Shown one piece after another: positions 37,374 through 49,577 of a stretch of 64,000 nt of DNA. The position numbers and the translations under genes are program-made. Every line of letters starts with the position of its first letter. Position 1 is the stretch's first letter. The notes under the pieces are model-generated. The model worked only from the letters and a program-made list of their open reading frames with translations. It searched no databases and was not told where the DNA came from. Location: contig CM030716.1 in the NCBI GenBank assembly GCA_017979445.1, positions 8,989,974 through 9,053,973 of the forward strand. The letters run 5' to 3'. The DNA is from Akebia trifoliata. Taxonomy: Eukaryota; Streptophyta; Magnoliopsida; Ranunculales; Lardizabalaceae.

Positions 37374-40195
37374 GGCCCTGTTTAGATACTAGAAGCAGAA
37401 GTGTTTTGTTAAATAGCAAAATCTAGAGTACTCTATGAAGGAACTGAAGAAGTACTTTTGTGCTGAAAAGGCATTTAGGAATCAACTTTGTGAAGTATTA
37501 ACAAAAGTACTTTTGTGTTGGAAGTGTATTTGGAAACCATACTGACTTCTCTTGACTTTAAAAAAAAAAGACCAGTGTAGGTACGTGGATTTCACTATTA
37601 CGACGGTCACTTCTACTAAGGATTGGAATCGCCACCATTCATATTATAAGTGGGTGTGAATGGTCACTCGATGTACATTTTTCGAAAAATTGTCATTTTG
37701 ATATTTTAGTGACTCGCGATGGATAAGGGGTAATCAAACCTTGAGATTCGAGATAAGCGATTCAATTGGAGAAATGGAAAGGTGTTAGGCACCCTTTTCT
37801 CCCCGCCAAGTGGCGGTAACCTCAAAGGACTCAGTCATTTTGATTAAAATAAATGAAAAATAAAGTGCCACATGTTGTGCGCTTGTACCATAAATAGGGA
37901 TTTACTTTCGACTCGATCATAGGATCATCTTATTGAAGGAGATGATCCTAATAGCCATGAGCCTTGAGAATCATTCTCCTTAAGTCCATCTAAAATAAAA
38001 TAGAGAGAAAAGGGAGAAGGAGATGGTAAAGAGAGAGAGGGGGGGAAGTTGTTCTTTTGACCCACCTTGAATCTTCGATCTTTTTTTCTTCTTCTTCCTC
38101 TTCTTCTTAAGTTCTTCTTAAGTCCTTAGTGATATAGGAAAATGTAACTTTTTGTATGATTGAAGGAATAGAGAAGAGATGATAAGAGAGATGAGTGGAG
38201 TATAGTGATTTTTTTGTGAGACTTGGGGGAGAGAATTTTTTTGTAGTGAGAGTTGGGAAGATTTTTCTTAGTGATAGTGGGTAACCCTTTTTGGGATTAG
38301 GAGGAGGTATTTATAGATGTTTTGAGGGTATTTAGGGGTATAATGGGGTAAAAAGTTGAAAGGAGAGATAATGACATAGGTTTTAGAGATGGAAGGTATG
38401 AAATTTAGAGTGGATTTGAGGGTAATTATATAATGAGTGGAAATAGGTGATGTTTAGATCTAAATGATTTGAATCCTACCCAAATCCATTTGGGTAGAGT
38501 GTTTGGTGAGATGAGATGAGTGATGGCTGATGGAGAGAATGGGGGTGTAAGGTGTTAAATGTTTGATTGAGTGTTGGGTTGATAGAAGAAGTAAAGTGTT
38601 TAGATTTGGAGGGATGGATAGTGTAAGAGGTTGGTTGATTGGATTTTGGGAGAGTTGAGGGGATGATAACATGTGGTAAAGATGATGAGAGAGTGAGACG
38701 ATGAGATTGGTTGATTGGTGATGGTGGTTGTTTGATTAGAGAGAAAGGTATGGGTTGAGGTGATTTTGTTAAAGTGTTTTAAGATAAAGTAATGTGTTAA
38801 GGTATAGGAGATATGGATTGTGATATGGGTGGTTGATATTGTTAGAGAATGGGGATTTGTTAGGGTATCTAAGATATGGGTTGTGATATAGGTGGTTGAT
38901 GATGTTAGAGGATAAGGATAGGTTAGGGTATGGGTTGAGGTGATTTTGGAAGAAAAGTGATGTGGTTGATTGATTTTTTAGAGAAAGGTGATGGAGATAG
39001 GTGATTTGATGAGGGAGGTGTGAGGGGATGATGACATGTATCACCTTTGGATGATAAATTATTGATTGGTTTGATGTGGATGATGGTTTATAGGTTAGGA
39101 TTGTGGATTGGATAATGAATTGGATTTGGATAATGAATGGATATGGATAATGTCTTGTGGACTTTGTAGTCTTGGACTTAGGTTTTGGAGATTGTTTGTA
39201 AGTTATTTTGGGATTGGGTAGGATTGGATTTTTAAGGGTAGGTTCATTTTAGGGTTTAGGTGATATGGGATCGAGTTTAGGTTAGGGGTAAAGTGAAAAA
39301 TTAATTTAGAAAATTATTGAGGGCTTGCGGGCTTTGAATGGGCTTAAGGTGTTTGCGGATTCGGAGGTGGTGCGGCAGAAGTAGAGATAGGGTTGGCATC
39401 CCAAGTCTTACATTTTTTAATTTATTAATTTTTTTGAGATTTTTACAATCGTTGATTTGATCAAAAATGTCACGTGTTGGCAAATTGGGTTTTTTAGGCC
39501 CGTTGGAGACCTCCTTGGTGGGTCCCTTAGACCTTTGAGAGGTTTTAGGGGCCTCGGTTCAATCAAAATGCCATCTTTCAGCGATTTGGGCCCTTGAGGC
39601 TCATTAGCCAACTTTGTCAAAAATCGATATTTTTGAATGGAGCGAGGTAGATGGGGGCATGCCGAGTCCTTTTCATGTGGGCCCATTGACCCATTGGAAG
39701 GTTTTAGGGGCTTCAATTTTGACAAAAGTGCTACATTTCAATGATTTGGGCCTTCGAGGCCCGTTGGCCCGATTTATTGGAAAATTATAATTTTTGGGTC
39801 CTTTCGAGTGAAGGCCGTTCAAATTGAGGTGTCTACAACCAGAATACCCTTTTATTATACATCTTACTATTTTTTATCTTTTAGTGTCATAATATGACTT
39901 GAAATTGTATTATTTTTGACATTTTAACAATAAATATTAATATAATGTGTATTTAAACTCAAATATACTACAAATTTCAAAAAATAAATTGACAGCACCT
40001 CCCATAAAAATTGAATGTTTGCACTTATCACCTATTGAATTACCATATATATTAAAAATATATCTTATACATACCAAGTCCTGACATAAATTCATATTTG
40101 AATAAGTTTGATACATGCAATCTAAATATATCTATCCAAGAAATAACACCATAACTAACACAATTATTAGAAGAATATTTTTAGGAATAATACAA
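37374..40195. mobile_element. MITE-like fragment 3' of GDSL copy 2, interrupted by a solo LTR
   Basis: Counterpart of 18304-18859. The left part (37374-37575) and right part (39838-40195) are separated by the solo LTR 37576-39837. Its first bases are GGCCCTGTTTAGATACTAG after TTA. Confidence 0.6.
37576..39837 (-). mobile_element. Solo LTR, second Ty3-type family (copy 2 only)
   Basis: 2262 bp starting TGTAGGTACG and ending GGTGTCTACA, flanked by the perfect 5-bp target duplication ACCAG (37571-37575 and 39838-39842). Copy 1 has the uninterrupted site near 18500. Blocks such as GGAATCGCCACC and GGTGTTAGGCACCC recur in the 789-2487 LTR in the same relative place, so the two families are related. 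The orientation is inferred from those blocks. The purine-rich middle holds only low-complexity frames, none a believable gene. Confidence 0.85.
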
Positions 40196-40320
40196 TAAGC
40201 CGAAGAGCTCTGGTGATTTTCTCTTTTTCACCTGTCTAAGAGTAGAAATTTATCAAAAGAAATCCTAAAGGGAGTTCGATTCAATCTTTAGTTTGATAAT
40301 AGAATAACCTACAAATTTCT

Positions 40321-41140
40321 GTGAATAAATCTCATTTTCCTCTTAGAATGGGTGAATCGTCTAGTAGTTTTTTATGGAGAAACCTTTTTAAAGGTGGAGA
40401 TAACACCAAGGATAGATCCCTCGAACCAAAACCAAATTTAAAAGGGAAGAAGGTTATCCCTATTCCAGAGGCGGAAGTCCAGAAAGAAGTTGATCGATGG
40501 GAAAACATGTTTTTTGGCTATGTTTCGGGGAAGAGACCTTATTTCCTAGGGTTAAAGACTGCAATAAACAAACTTTGGAGGATTAAAAGATCGATTGAGA
40601 TTATTTCAATGGATGGTGGATTCTTCCTTTTTTAAGTTCAGTCTTTTATAAGATTGCAAAACCATTTTGAACTCAGCTATTTGATAATAGGAGGCGCCCT
40701 TTGACCCTTAGGAGATGGCAACCTCGTTTGTCTTTGACTAAGGAGATGCTCAACTCGATCCCCATTTTGATTCGTTTGCCAAAACTTTCACTTCAATTCT
40801 AGGGTCCTGATTGTCTAGGATATATTGGAAGCACTTTTGGCATACCTCTACATATGAATGAACCTACAGCTAATAGAACTCGATTATCCTATGTGAGGAT
40901 ATGCATCAAGATTGAGTCGGACTGTTGTTTTTCGGATTCAATTGGGATTACAAGGGAGTCGGGTTTTGAGATGATGCAGACGATTCAGTTCAAATGGAAG
41001 CCTAAATGCTATGATGCATGCATGACTTTTGAGCATTCAAAGGAGCAATGTCCGAAAACCAACCAGCAGAAACATCAAAAAATAAAGTCCAAACAAGTCC
41101 ACGATTGGAAAGTAAAAAGCACCTCGCTAAAATGATGCAA
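40321..41140 (+). pseudogene. LINE ORF1 relic (DUF4283 plus zinc knuckle)
   Basis: The first frame (40321-40635) reads MGESSSSFLWRNLFKGG, then a DUF4283-like stretch with ENMFFGYVSGKRP and ISMDGGFFLF. After a frameshift near 40632, translation resumes with a segment ending in the RLPKLSLQF and FGIPLHMNEPTANRTRLSY motifs typical of these proteins. A zinc knuckle follows (CYDACMTFEHSKEQC, about 41006-41050). In live elements this protein binds the element RNA; here it is broken by at least one frameshift and internal stops. Confidence 0.8.
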
Positions 41141-41867
41141 ATACAGTGATAAAGAACATGGAACGTGCCATTGATACAGTTAGCCGAGTTAATGGTGGGG
41201 AAGATCAAATTGAAGCTGAATTGGAAACTTTAGTAGAAAGGAAATAATTGGCGCAGAACTCTTTGTTGTCGTTTGTGGGAGTCCAGATACTTCCTAAATC
41301 AGTTAAAGGAAAGGAAATATTGGATGCTTAATTGAAGAAAAGTCCAGATTTACCAATATATGTCCAAAACGTAATTATAGCAAGAGAAGATTTGGTGGAG
41401 ATTTCAAAATTTACAAATCAAGCAAAGAATATGGAAGTTATAGATCGTGAGGTCCTAGGAGATCAAAATCCATTTCAGTTTTAGCTGATAGCACTTATGG
41501 AACCATTAGTTTAGAAATATAGGATTATGGGACGAATTCTAGATAGATTAACATGGTGGAAATAGCTGCAAAGAAAATAGTTAATGGAGAAAAAAAAAAG
41601 GGGGGGTCAAATGGAAAATCGAAAATCGGAAACAGCAAAGAAAAGAACAAAGTCAAAGCAAATTTCAGAAATTCTGACTCGATTGAAAGGTATGCCTACC
41701 ATGGAAGTACTAGAACATAAGAGGTCTAAATCATGTTAGCAAAAGAAGAGCAATCAGGGACCTTATTTGTTCAAAAAAATTTGATTTTCTTTTGTTGGAT
41801 AAGACTAAAGTATAAGTAGTTAGGGCAGTAGATTTTCGTAGAAACATCCAGAAGAGATGGAGTTTTT

Positions 41868-44800
41868 TAGATAATTATGGTTCGGATTCTTCAAGGAAAA
41901 TCTTGGTTGGATGGAATCCGACGAAATTTAGAATGGATAAAATCTCATAAACGGCGCAATTTATTCATTGTCAAGTGAATAGATTAAATGACAATTCGAT
42001 TTTCTAGGTTACTTGTATTTATGCAGTGAACTTTCGTTCAGATAGAGTTGAGCTATGGAATTCGTTAACTTCTATGGCAGCAAGTATAGACTCTCCTTGG
42101 GTGGTCATTGGTGATTTTAACATTGTAAGATTTATGAATGAGAAGATTGGGGAGAATCCAACGCCTCATCGGAATTTGGAAGAATTTAATGAGTGCATTA
42201 ATTCTTGTGGCTTACAAAACATGGTTATGATAGATCACTTCCTTTCTTGGAGGAATAGGGCAATAGATGATAGGCACATTCCAAGTAGGATAGATAGAGT
42301 GCTAGTGAATGTAAATGTCCAATGGATTCAAAAATGGGCTAGTGTGCGGCTTAAGTATCTTCATCCAGGTATTTCTGACCATTCTCCATTGAGTTTCGGT
42401 CTAGTAGACTAAGTTAGAAATCGTAAGACAAATTTCAGATTTTTTTAATGCTTGGATTTATCAAGAGGGATTTTGAGACGTTGTGATAAATGCTTGGAAA
42501 ATTCGCATTGAGGAAGCCCATCCTTTATTCTACCTTCCAAGCTTCGATGGATGAAGATGGCTATAAAGAGTTGGAATCAGCACAAGTTTGAAAATGTTAC
42601 TAGTAGGAAGGGTGTGGCTGAAACGAAGCTTAAAATTATCCAACAAAAAATTCAAGTTGAGCCTCTTAATACAGCACTTGCACAGCAAGAGAGAGTAGCA
42701 GTTGGTGTCCTAACTAAAGAGATCATAATAGAGGAATCTATATTAAGACAAAAAGCTCATATTCAATGGTTAAAAGAAGGGGATATGAAAACTAAATTCT
42801 TATATGCTTCAGTGGCCTCTAATATTGCAAGAAATGATATTTATGGGCTTATTGATGATCCGGGAACTTCTATGAAAGGTGAAGAGCGTATTGGGGACTT
42901 TGTTATTGATTATTTCTAGAATGTATTTTCTTCCTTTTCTAATTCTCCTTGTCCTTCTATCCCTTTGAAAAATAGACTTTCTTTGGATCAATCTAATTTT
43001 TTATCTAATCCAATTTCTAGAGAGAAAATTAAATCTGTTGTTTTCCAATTTCCTCTTGGAAAATATTTTGAATTTTTTGTGCGAATGGGTTTTATGCGGA
43101 ATTTTTTACTTCATTTTGGGATATTGTTTGAGATGATTTTATTCGAACTATTTTAAATTTTTTTTCTCATGGGAAAATGCTTAGGGAATTGAATACTACC
43201 CTTATTGTCCTTATTACCAAAAAGAGAGCTGCCAACAAATTGGATAGATTCAGATCTATATCACTCTATAATTTTGTTTACAAAGTGATCACCAAAATTT
43301 TGGCCGATCGACTTTCGATTTTGTTACCTTCTATCATTAGCTTGAATCAATCAGCCTTCATCAAAAGTAGAAACATTTATGGCAATATTCTTTTAGCCCG
43401 TGAGCTTTTTTGAAATTCTCATCTTTAGTCTAACTCTCCCTTTTTCTCGGTTAAAGTTGATTTGAAAAAAGCTTATGATAAAGTTCGCTGCGATTTTGTT
43501 TTGAATATCCTCGATCAATTGGGTTGTGATCAAATTTGGATTTCTTGGATTCAGGAATGCATTACTTCTCCTCTTTTTTCAATTGTTCTTAATGGTTCCT
43601 CTTATGGGTATTTTCCTAGTAATTGTGGATTAAGACAACATGACCCAATTTCCCTTTGTCTTTTCACTATTGTTATGGAAGCCTTTTCTTGTATTCTTGA
43701 AGATAAAATTCCAAGTAATGTTATCTTTATTCCAACCGTAAATAATCTTCCGCATATTTTTCATCTTTTGTTTGCAAACAATATTGTTTTATTCTCTAAT
43801 AATAGTGTTCATTCTGTGTCGAACATCGAAATCCTCCTTGATGATTTTTTTCCAATATTTATGGCCTTCAAACTAATGTTGAAAAGAGTAACTTATTCTT
43901 TAGTAGATCATGAACTAATAAGGATCTTATTCTTCAAACATTGTCTTTTAGAGAAGGAAACCTTCCAATTTGATATTTAGGCCTTCCTTTGTTCTCTTCT
44001 CGTTTCACTTTGTCCATGTGTTATCCTTTGATTGAGAAAATTCAAAATGTATAGAGGGATGGAAATCAACTTTTTTATCTTTTGCGAGTAGGCTTGAACT
44101 AATTAAGTCAATTTTCTCTTCTTTTCAAATCTATTGGTCAACTTGTTTCTCTTTGCCGATAAGGGTTCTCAACACAATTAAGTCTTTGTTGAACAATTTC
44201 CTTTGGAGTGGATCCTATTCTAAAAAATCATTTCATTCAGTTAGATGGTCCAAAGTTTGTCGACCTTTTAAAGAAGGTGGGCTTGGAATTAGAAGAATAA
44301 AATATTGGAATACCATTGGGTTCATGAAATTATTTTAGAAAATAATCAATAACAATAGTCTTTGAAGCGATTGGATGAGAAAGAAATACGTTAAAAACGA
44401 TAATATTTGAAGATGTATCCCTCCAAATGATACTTCTTGGGCATGGAAAGGTATTTTGAAAGTTCGAGATTTTTCTAAAAATCATATTAAATTCTTATTG
44501 GGAGATGGATCTACAATTTAGTTTTGGAATGACCTGTGGTTAGAGAATGGCGCATTGATTGATTAATTTGGTAGATCTGTTTTTTCGAATAAATAGCAGT
44601 CTCAATGCTATGGTTTCTGATTTTGCAAGGAATAATCTGATGAAAAGGCCTTGTCAGAGATGATCTTCGATTAGCTGAGATTGCTAATCAAGTTGAAGTT
44701 CACCATCCTCCATGGCCGAATGAAAAAGATAAAATAGTTTGGAAGGAAACTTCGAATGGAAAACTTACTTTGAAATCAGCATGGGATTCTATACGAAGAC

Positions 44801-45930
44801 ATGAGGCGGATATTAATTGGCACAAAGTAGTTTGGAACAAGTTGAAGATTCCATGCCAATCCTTTATTACTTAACTTGTGATGAATAAAAGCCTGTTAAC
44901 AGTAGAGAATCTGAGGAAGAGGGGCTTAATGATGGTTTCTCGATGTATGTTGTGCCGAAATGATATGGAGGAAAATGAGCATTTATTCTTTAAATGTAGC
45001 TACTCTAGTGAAAGTTGGAAGAAAGTGCTAAATTGGGATGAGATAGTTAGAGAGACATTGGGTAGTATAGAAGAGGAAGCTAAATTCATTGCAAACCAAT
45101 CAAACATTTCGAGCATTTTGAGTATTTTGTTTTACTCAACCATTTATCATATTTGGTGTGAAAGGAATCGTCGAATACTTGAGGATAAAGAGGTCAATGT
45201 GCAGCAGTTTTGTCAATTGATTATCAACTGAATGACATCTCTATTCATATGAGATAGCAGATTTACATGGTGGAGGTTTCAGATTTTAAGCAAGCATTTG
45301 TGCAGGTCGAACAACATTTACATTAGGGTTTCATTAGAGAACATTACACGTTTAATGGGGCTATGTGGTCATGCTCTTGTCCTTCAAATGCATCTTGTGC
45401 TTAGCATTCTTTTATTGTTGTCCAAGATAATGTGGCTTTCTCATGTCAAATCTATATGAAAGATCCATGGATTGGTATAAGAAGGATAGGTGTGAATACA
45501 ATCAGAGAAGATAGTTTTCTATCTTCTAATGATGGTTGCATTGCTTTATTGATTGGAATAGCGACAAGAAATTTATGTTTGGAGTGTGTGGTAGGGTTGA
45601 TTCTAAAAACATCAGACCCATCAAAATGAAGGCTATTTATGAGGCATTGGGGTTTGCCCATTTCAAAGGAATGAAAGAGATTATTATTAGCCTTGATTCT
45701 AAGCATGTTATTCAAACGATCCTTGTAGAAGTAGATCCTGCTTGGAAGTACATCAAGTTGGTAAAAAGTTAAGAGAAAACGTCGAAGGTTGGTGGTTTCT
45801 TCGTTTGAATTTTTTGGCATGAGGCAAACTGAGCAGTTGAGTTTTTGGTGAAAAGTGGTTTTTATTTTAGAGAGTTTGTGGATGAAAATTTAATTCCCAT
45901 TGAGTTGATAGATATCCTTTGGAATGATCT
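41868..45930 (+). pseudogene. LINE ORF2 relic (endonuclease, reverse transcriptase, zf-RVT, RNase H-like)
   Basis: Endonuclease motifs WVVIGDFN, SRIDRVLVN and SDHSPLSFG are at 42098-42405. Reverse transcriptase motifs follow from 43177: LIVLITKK, FRSISLYNFVYKVITKILA, NQSAFIKSRNI, then VDLKKAYDKV (43458) and GLRQHDPIS. The catalytic box reads FANN where an active enzyme has F/YADD, so both aspartates are lost. A zf-RVT module (CMLCRNDMEENEHLFFKC) is at 44943-45000 and an RNase H-like tail lies near 45530-45930. At least five frame breaks. The usual role is target-primed reverse transcription; this copy cannot do it. Confidence 0.85.
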
Positions 45931-46022
45931 TACACGTAACCATATTTGAGTATAATTTCTAATCTCAATAAATGAGTGGGATCCCATAAAGCCCCGTGAT
46001 CTATGAAAAAAAAAAAAAAAAA

Positions 46023-46668
46023 TAGAGAGAGAGATAAGAAGGATGGCATATCCCCAGTATTCGAACGAGGTCTTTGGGCATGTTTGTATGTCTGAATCAA
46101 ACATCTTCTTGGGTTAAGGAGAAGTCCCTCAAAGGAATGAGACAAGGTGCTTGGCTAGTTAATGTCTCTAGGCATAATGTATAATGCTCACTTGCACAGA
46201 ACTTTATGAATAAATAATACTATAAATAAGTAATTAATATAGTGGCATTGAGGAACATAATTTGGCACATCTTTACGATAAGGCTTTAATGATGATATAA
46301 CTAATTAATTGAAAGATTGTGTTAACCACCACCTATTTCAAAATCTCAAGTTTCAATTACACATAATTAAATTTAAAATATTAATCATTTAAGTTAGTTT
46401 TGTAAAATAAAAAAAAAATAAAAAACACAAATCAAAACAAAAAAAACACATAACTTATGTGGTTTGGCAATATTTTGTATCTCCATGGGTGATGAAGAGA
46501 TCCTTTCACCATTTCTATGAAAGTCAGGATTACAACCTCTCGATCTCACTTCGTCTTTGTAAAATTGAAATTCTCCCACATATAAACTCTCAAACAAGTT
46601 GGCTTACCTTGAGGAAAAAGTTACGACCACGAATCTTTACAACATTGGACAGAACATGTTAGAGATAG
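46023..46668. other. Non-coding spacer between LINE and outer LTR
   Basis: AT-rich with A-rich tracts (46405-46450). No protein family or repeat recognised. Confidence 0.5.
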
Positions 46669-46829
46669 TATAGACACCCCATTTTCGCACTCGCTTGATT
46701 AATCAACTTGTCAACCCAATTACAACAATTCCCAATGATGGATGAATATTCTAATGTTTTTTATTGTTACTATATGTATTTCCAAAGTTCAAATGAGATA
46801 TTTCAAACAAACGAACTTTAAAAGCCACG

Positions 46830-48565
46830 TGTAGACACCCCATTTTTGCACTCGCCTGATTAATCAACTCGTCAACCCGATCGCAAGGATTCCCAATGAT
46901 GGATGTGTATTCCATTGCTTTACTTTGTTACCAGATTTGTTTCAGAAATCCAGATGAGGTATCTCGAATTGACAAAACCTTAGAAACCACGCTACGCTAG
47001 GAAAATACGACCCCAGAAACTAGAAATCATCATCTTGCAGACCAAAAAGAAGCTTCACGATAAAAATCACTAAAAATGACCAAATTACCAAAATACCCCT
47101 AACCTCAAAATAACCCTAGAGCCTACGTTACGCTTAGGAAAACTCTCTCGAACACATAAAATAACAAATCGAAACCAAATAAATCATTTCACCAATTTTA
47201 ACAGAATTTGACAAAATTACGAAAATGCCCCTCATAAAGTTCACAATCATTTCACACAAAAAATTTCATAAATACACAAATAATATTTCCATTGAATTCC
47301 TTACGAAAAATCGATTCTAAAACATCCTAGAACATTAAAAACCGACTTAAAACGTGAAAAGTCCTCTCCGGGGGCAAAACGGTAATTTCACAATTTTCAT
47401 AATTAAAAAATTCGAAATTAATAAATAAAACATTAAATAATTAAAGTGAAACATTAATGAAATTAATTTAAAATTTTGAACCTAAAAAATCGATTAATCG
47501 GACTCTCAGGCAAAATTGTTGAGGGTTCGTGAGATATTTCTTTAAGGACCCCTCCATTTGGGGGTCCAAAGAATTAAAGAAATAAGGAAGGGGGTTCTCC
47601 AAAAATTAAAAGTAAATCAAGCAAGACTGAAGTCAAGGTATTAAAGTCAATCAAGTAAGACTAAAGTCAAAATTAAAGTCAATTAAGCAAGACTAAAGTC
47701 AAGATATTAAAAGTCAATCAATTAAGACTAAAGTCAAAACATTAAAAGTCAATCAAATAAGACCAAAAGTCATAATAGAGTTCTAATTAAATAATAACTC
47801 TATCTAATAGAGTTCTAACTTAAAAACAATTCTACCTAAAACAATTCTAATTAAAACACAATTCTACCTAAAACATTTTAACTAAAACACAACTCTAATT
47901 AAAAGAACTCTAATTGAATACTAATTCTATCCAAATCAACCCTAAAAAAAATCTATAAATAGAGGTGCTCACACCCTATTTTCGTATCAAATATAAACCC
48001 TAAGAGAAGTAGGTCTAGAAGCTCCCCTAGCCCCCCATAAACCCTAGTTTTGGAGCCCCAACTCCTTACTAACATCCCTCCTTCAATTTTAGTCTAGAAA
48101 ACACCCAAAAGCCTTCTAAAAACATCCTCAAATCCGCAACGAACTTGAAGAGTTCAGATTCAAAAAACAAGAGATACCTTGCCTCGGAGATCCGAAGTCA
48201 AATCCGGAAGCAGAACGAAGCAAGGGAGCACGGTACAAGGAGTTCTTTTTGTCAGATCTGAGGGAACCAAGTCCTTGCCATCGGAAAGGTAAACCTTTTA
48301 TTTTTATTTATTTTTTATCTAGGTTTTAGCAATGTAATTTACTTGGGAATTTAGTAGAGACCGGCTTTGGTCGGGCGGGGTTGGTGCCTAACACCTTCCA
48401 ACCCCGTAACTTGATCCCCGAATTCAGTTTTTTTTTGGTTTTAGATTAGTTTTTATCCGTTTAGAGTCATTGATCGGTTCCTAGACCGTAATAACTAGGT
48501 GGCGACTCCCAAACCTCAAGGGTCAAAAGTGGATCCGCGCATCCCGCGAATCGAGGGCGCTTTCA
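46830..48565 (+). repeat. 5' LTR
   Basis: Starts TGTAGACACCCC and ends GGGCGCTTTCA. A TATA box (TATAAATA, 47954-47961) precedes the probable transcript start by about 30 bases. A conserved block GGTGCCTAACACCTTCCAAC lies near its 3' end. Confidence 0.92.
47954..47961 (+). promoter_or_regulatory. LTR TATA box
   Basis: TATAAATA in CTATAAATAGAGG; the 3' LTR has the same at 57622-57629. It probably drives the element's genomic RNA. Confidence 0.7.
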
Positions 48566-48566
48566 G

Positions 48567-48584
48567 TGGCGACTCCACTGGGGA
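48567..48584 (+). other. Primer binding site
   Basis: TGGCGACTCCACTGGGGA begins one base after the 5' LTR. Near-identical sites in Tat/Ogre elements are described as complementary to a tRNA-Arg 3' end; that assignment is from family knowledge and was not tested here. Confidence 0.75.
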
Positions 48585-48805
48585 CTATTGAGGATCAAAC
48601 TTGAAAAACCCCAAGTATGGGAGCATTGCCAAGATGACCTAGTTTTTTTTTTATTATTTAGTTGGATTTATTTTATTTATTTTTTCTGTTTATTTATTTT
48701 TTTTGTCTTGATTGTAGATGATTTTGGGCATTGCATTTTTTTTTTTTTTCAATTAAGGATCACTTTTTGATGACCCCTAAATAATGAAAGATTCAAATTG
48801 ATGGA

Positions 48806-49577
48806 ATGATGAAGGTTGGACAGAAATATTAAAACGTTTTTAGAGAATATTCTAGTGAGAATTAAGTCTGGGAGCCTCTTAATAAAACATAGATCTCATC
48901 GAGTAAATTAATTTAGAATCTGAGTTCACTCAATTTCGTTATCGGAAGCCTTAGATATCATCGATGCAAGTTCAATCTGTAAATCTGGAATTATTTCTGA
49001 ATGAAAGTTGGGACAGCAACGTTAAAACTTTTTTACAGAATATTCTAGTGAGAACTAAGTCTGGGAGCCTCTTAATAAAACATAGATCTCGTCGAGTAAA
49101 TTAATTTAGAATCTGAGTTCACTCAATTTCGCTATCGGAAGCCTTAGATATCATTGATGCAAGTTCAATCTGTAAATCTGGAATTGTTTCTGAATGAAAG
49201 TTGGGACAGCAACGTTAAAACTTTTTTACAGAATATTCTAGTGAGAACTAAGTCTGGGAACCTATTAATAAAACATATATCTCGTCGAGTAGATTAATTT
49301 AGAATCTGAGTTCACTCAATTTCGTTATCGGAAGCCTTAGATATCATCGATGCAAGTTCAATCTGTAAATCTGGAATTATTTCTGAATGAAAGTTGGGAC
49401 AGCAACGTTAAAACTTTTTTACAGAACATTCTGGTGAGAATTAAGTCTAGGCACCTATTAATAAAATGTAGATGTCATCGAGTAGATTAATTTAGAACTT
49501 GAGTTCACTCGATTTCGTTATCGGGAGCTTTAGATATCATCGATGCAAGTTCAGATTGTATTTTCCTAATTCACAGA
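48806..49577 (+). repeat. 193-bp tandem repeat, about four units, 5' leader of the element
   Basis: The marker GTTGGGACAGCAAC occurs at 49007, 49200 and 49393 (spacing 193), with a diverged first unit at 48815. Each unit also carries CATAGATCTCGTCGAG or similar and CGGAAGCCTTAGATATCAT. The units lie between the PBS and gag and have no coding frame. Confidence 0.92.

Larger units (their letters stand above)
19328..40668 (+). repeat. Tandem duplication, copy 2
   Basis: Direct repeat of the preceding segment. Positions 19328-20071 should correspond to sequence left of the window, and 20072-40668 align with 1-19327. Copy 2 is about 21.3 kb, of which about 3.55 kb is private insertions: a MITE-like element in intron 4 (35326-36617) and a solo LTR (37576-39837). 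Removing these gives a unit of about 17.8 kb. Confidence 0.93.
40200..46022 (+). mobile_element. Degenerate L1-type LINE
   Basis: In order along the plus strand: ORF1 with a DUF4283-like domain and zinc knuckle, endonuclease, reverse transcriptase, zf-RVT, an RNase H-like region, then a poly-A tail (46006-46022). This is the plant L1 order. Many frameshifts and stops make it dead. The 5' end is approximate and no target duplication was recognised. Copy 1 carries only the first 470 bp or so. Confidence 0.88.

Noticed and set aside
38460..39725. Several open frames on the minus strand of the 37576-39837 LTR
   Set aside because: Low-complexity translations (His/Asn/Leu/Ser-rich) from purine-rich LTR DNA, with no domain or splice logic.
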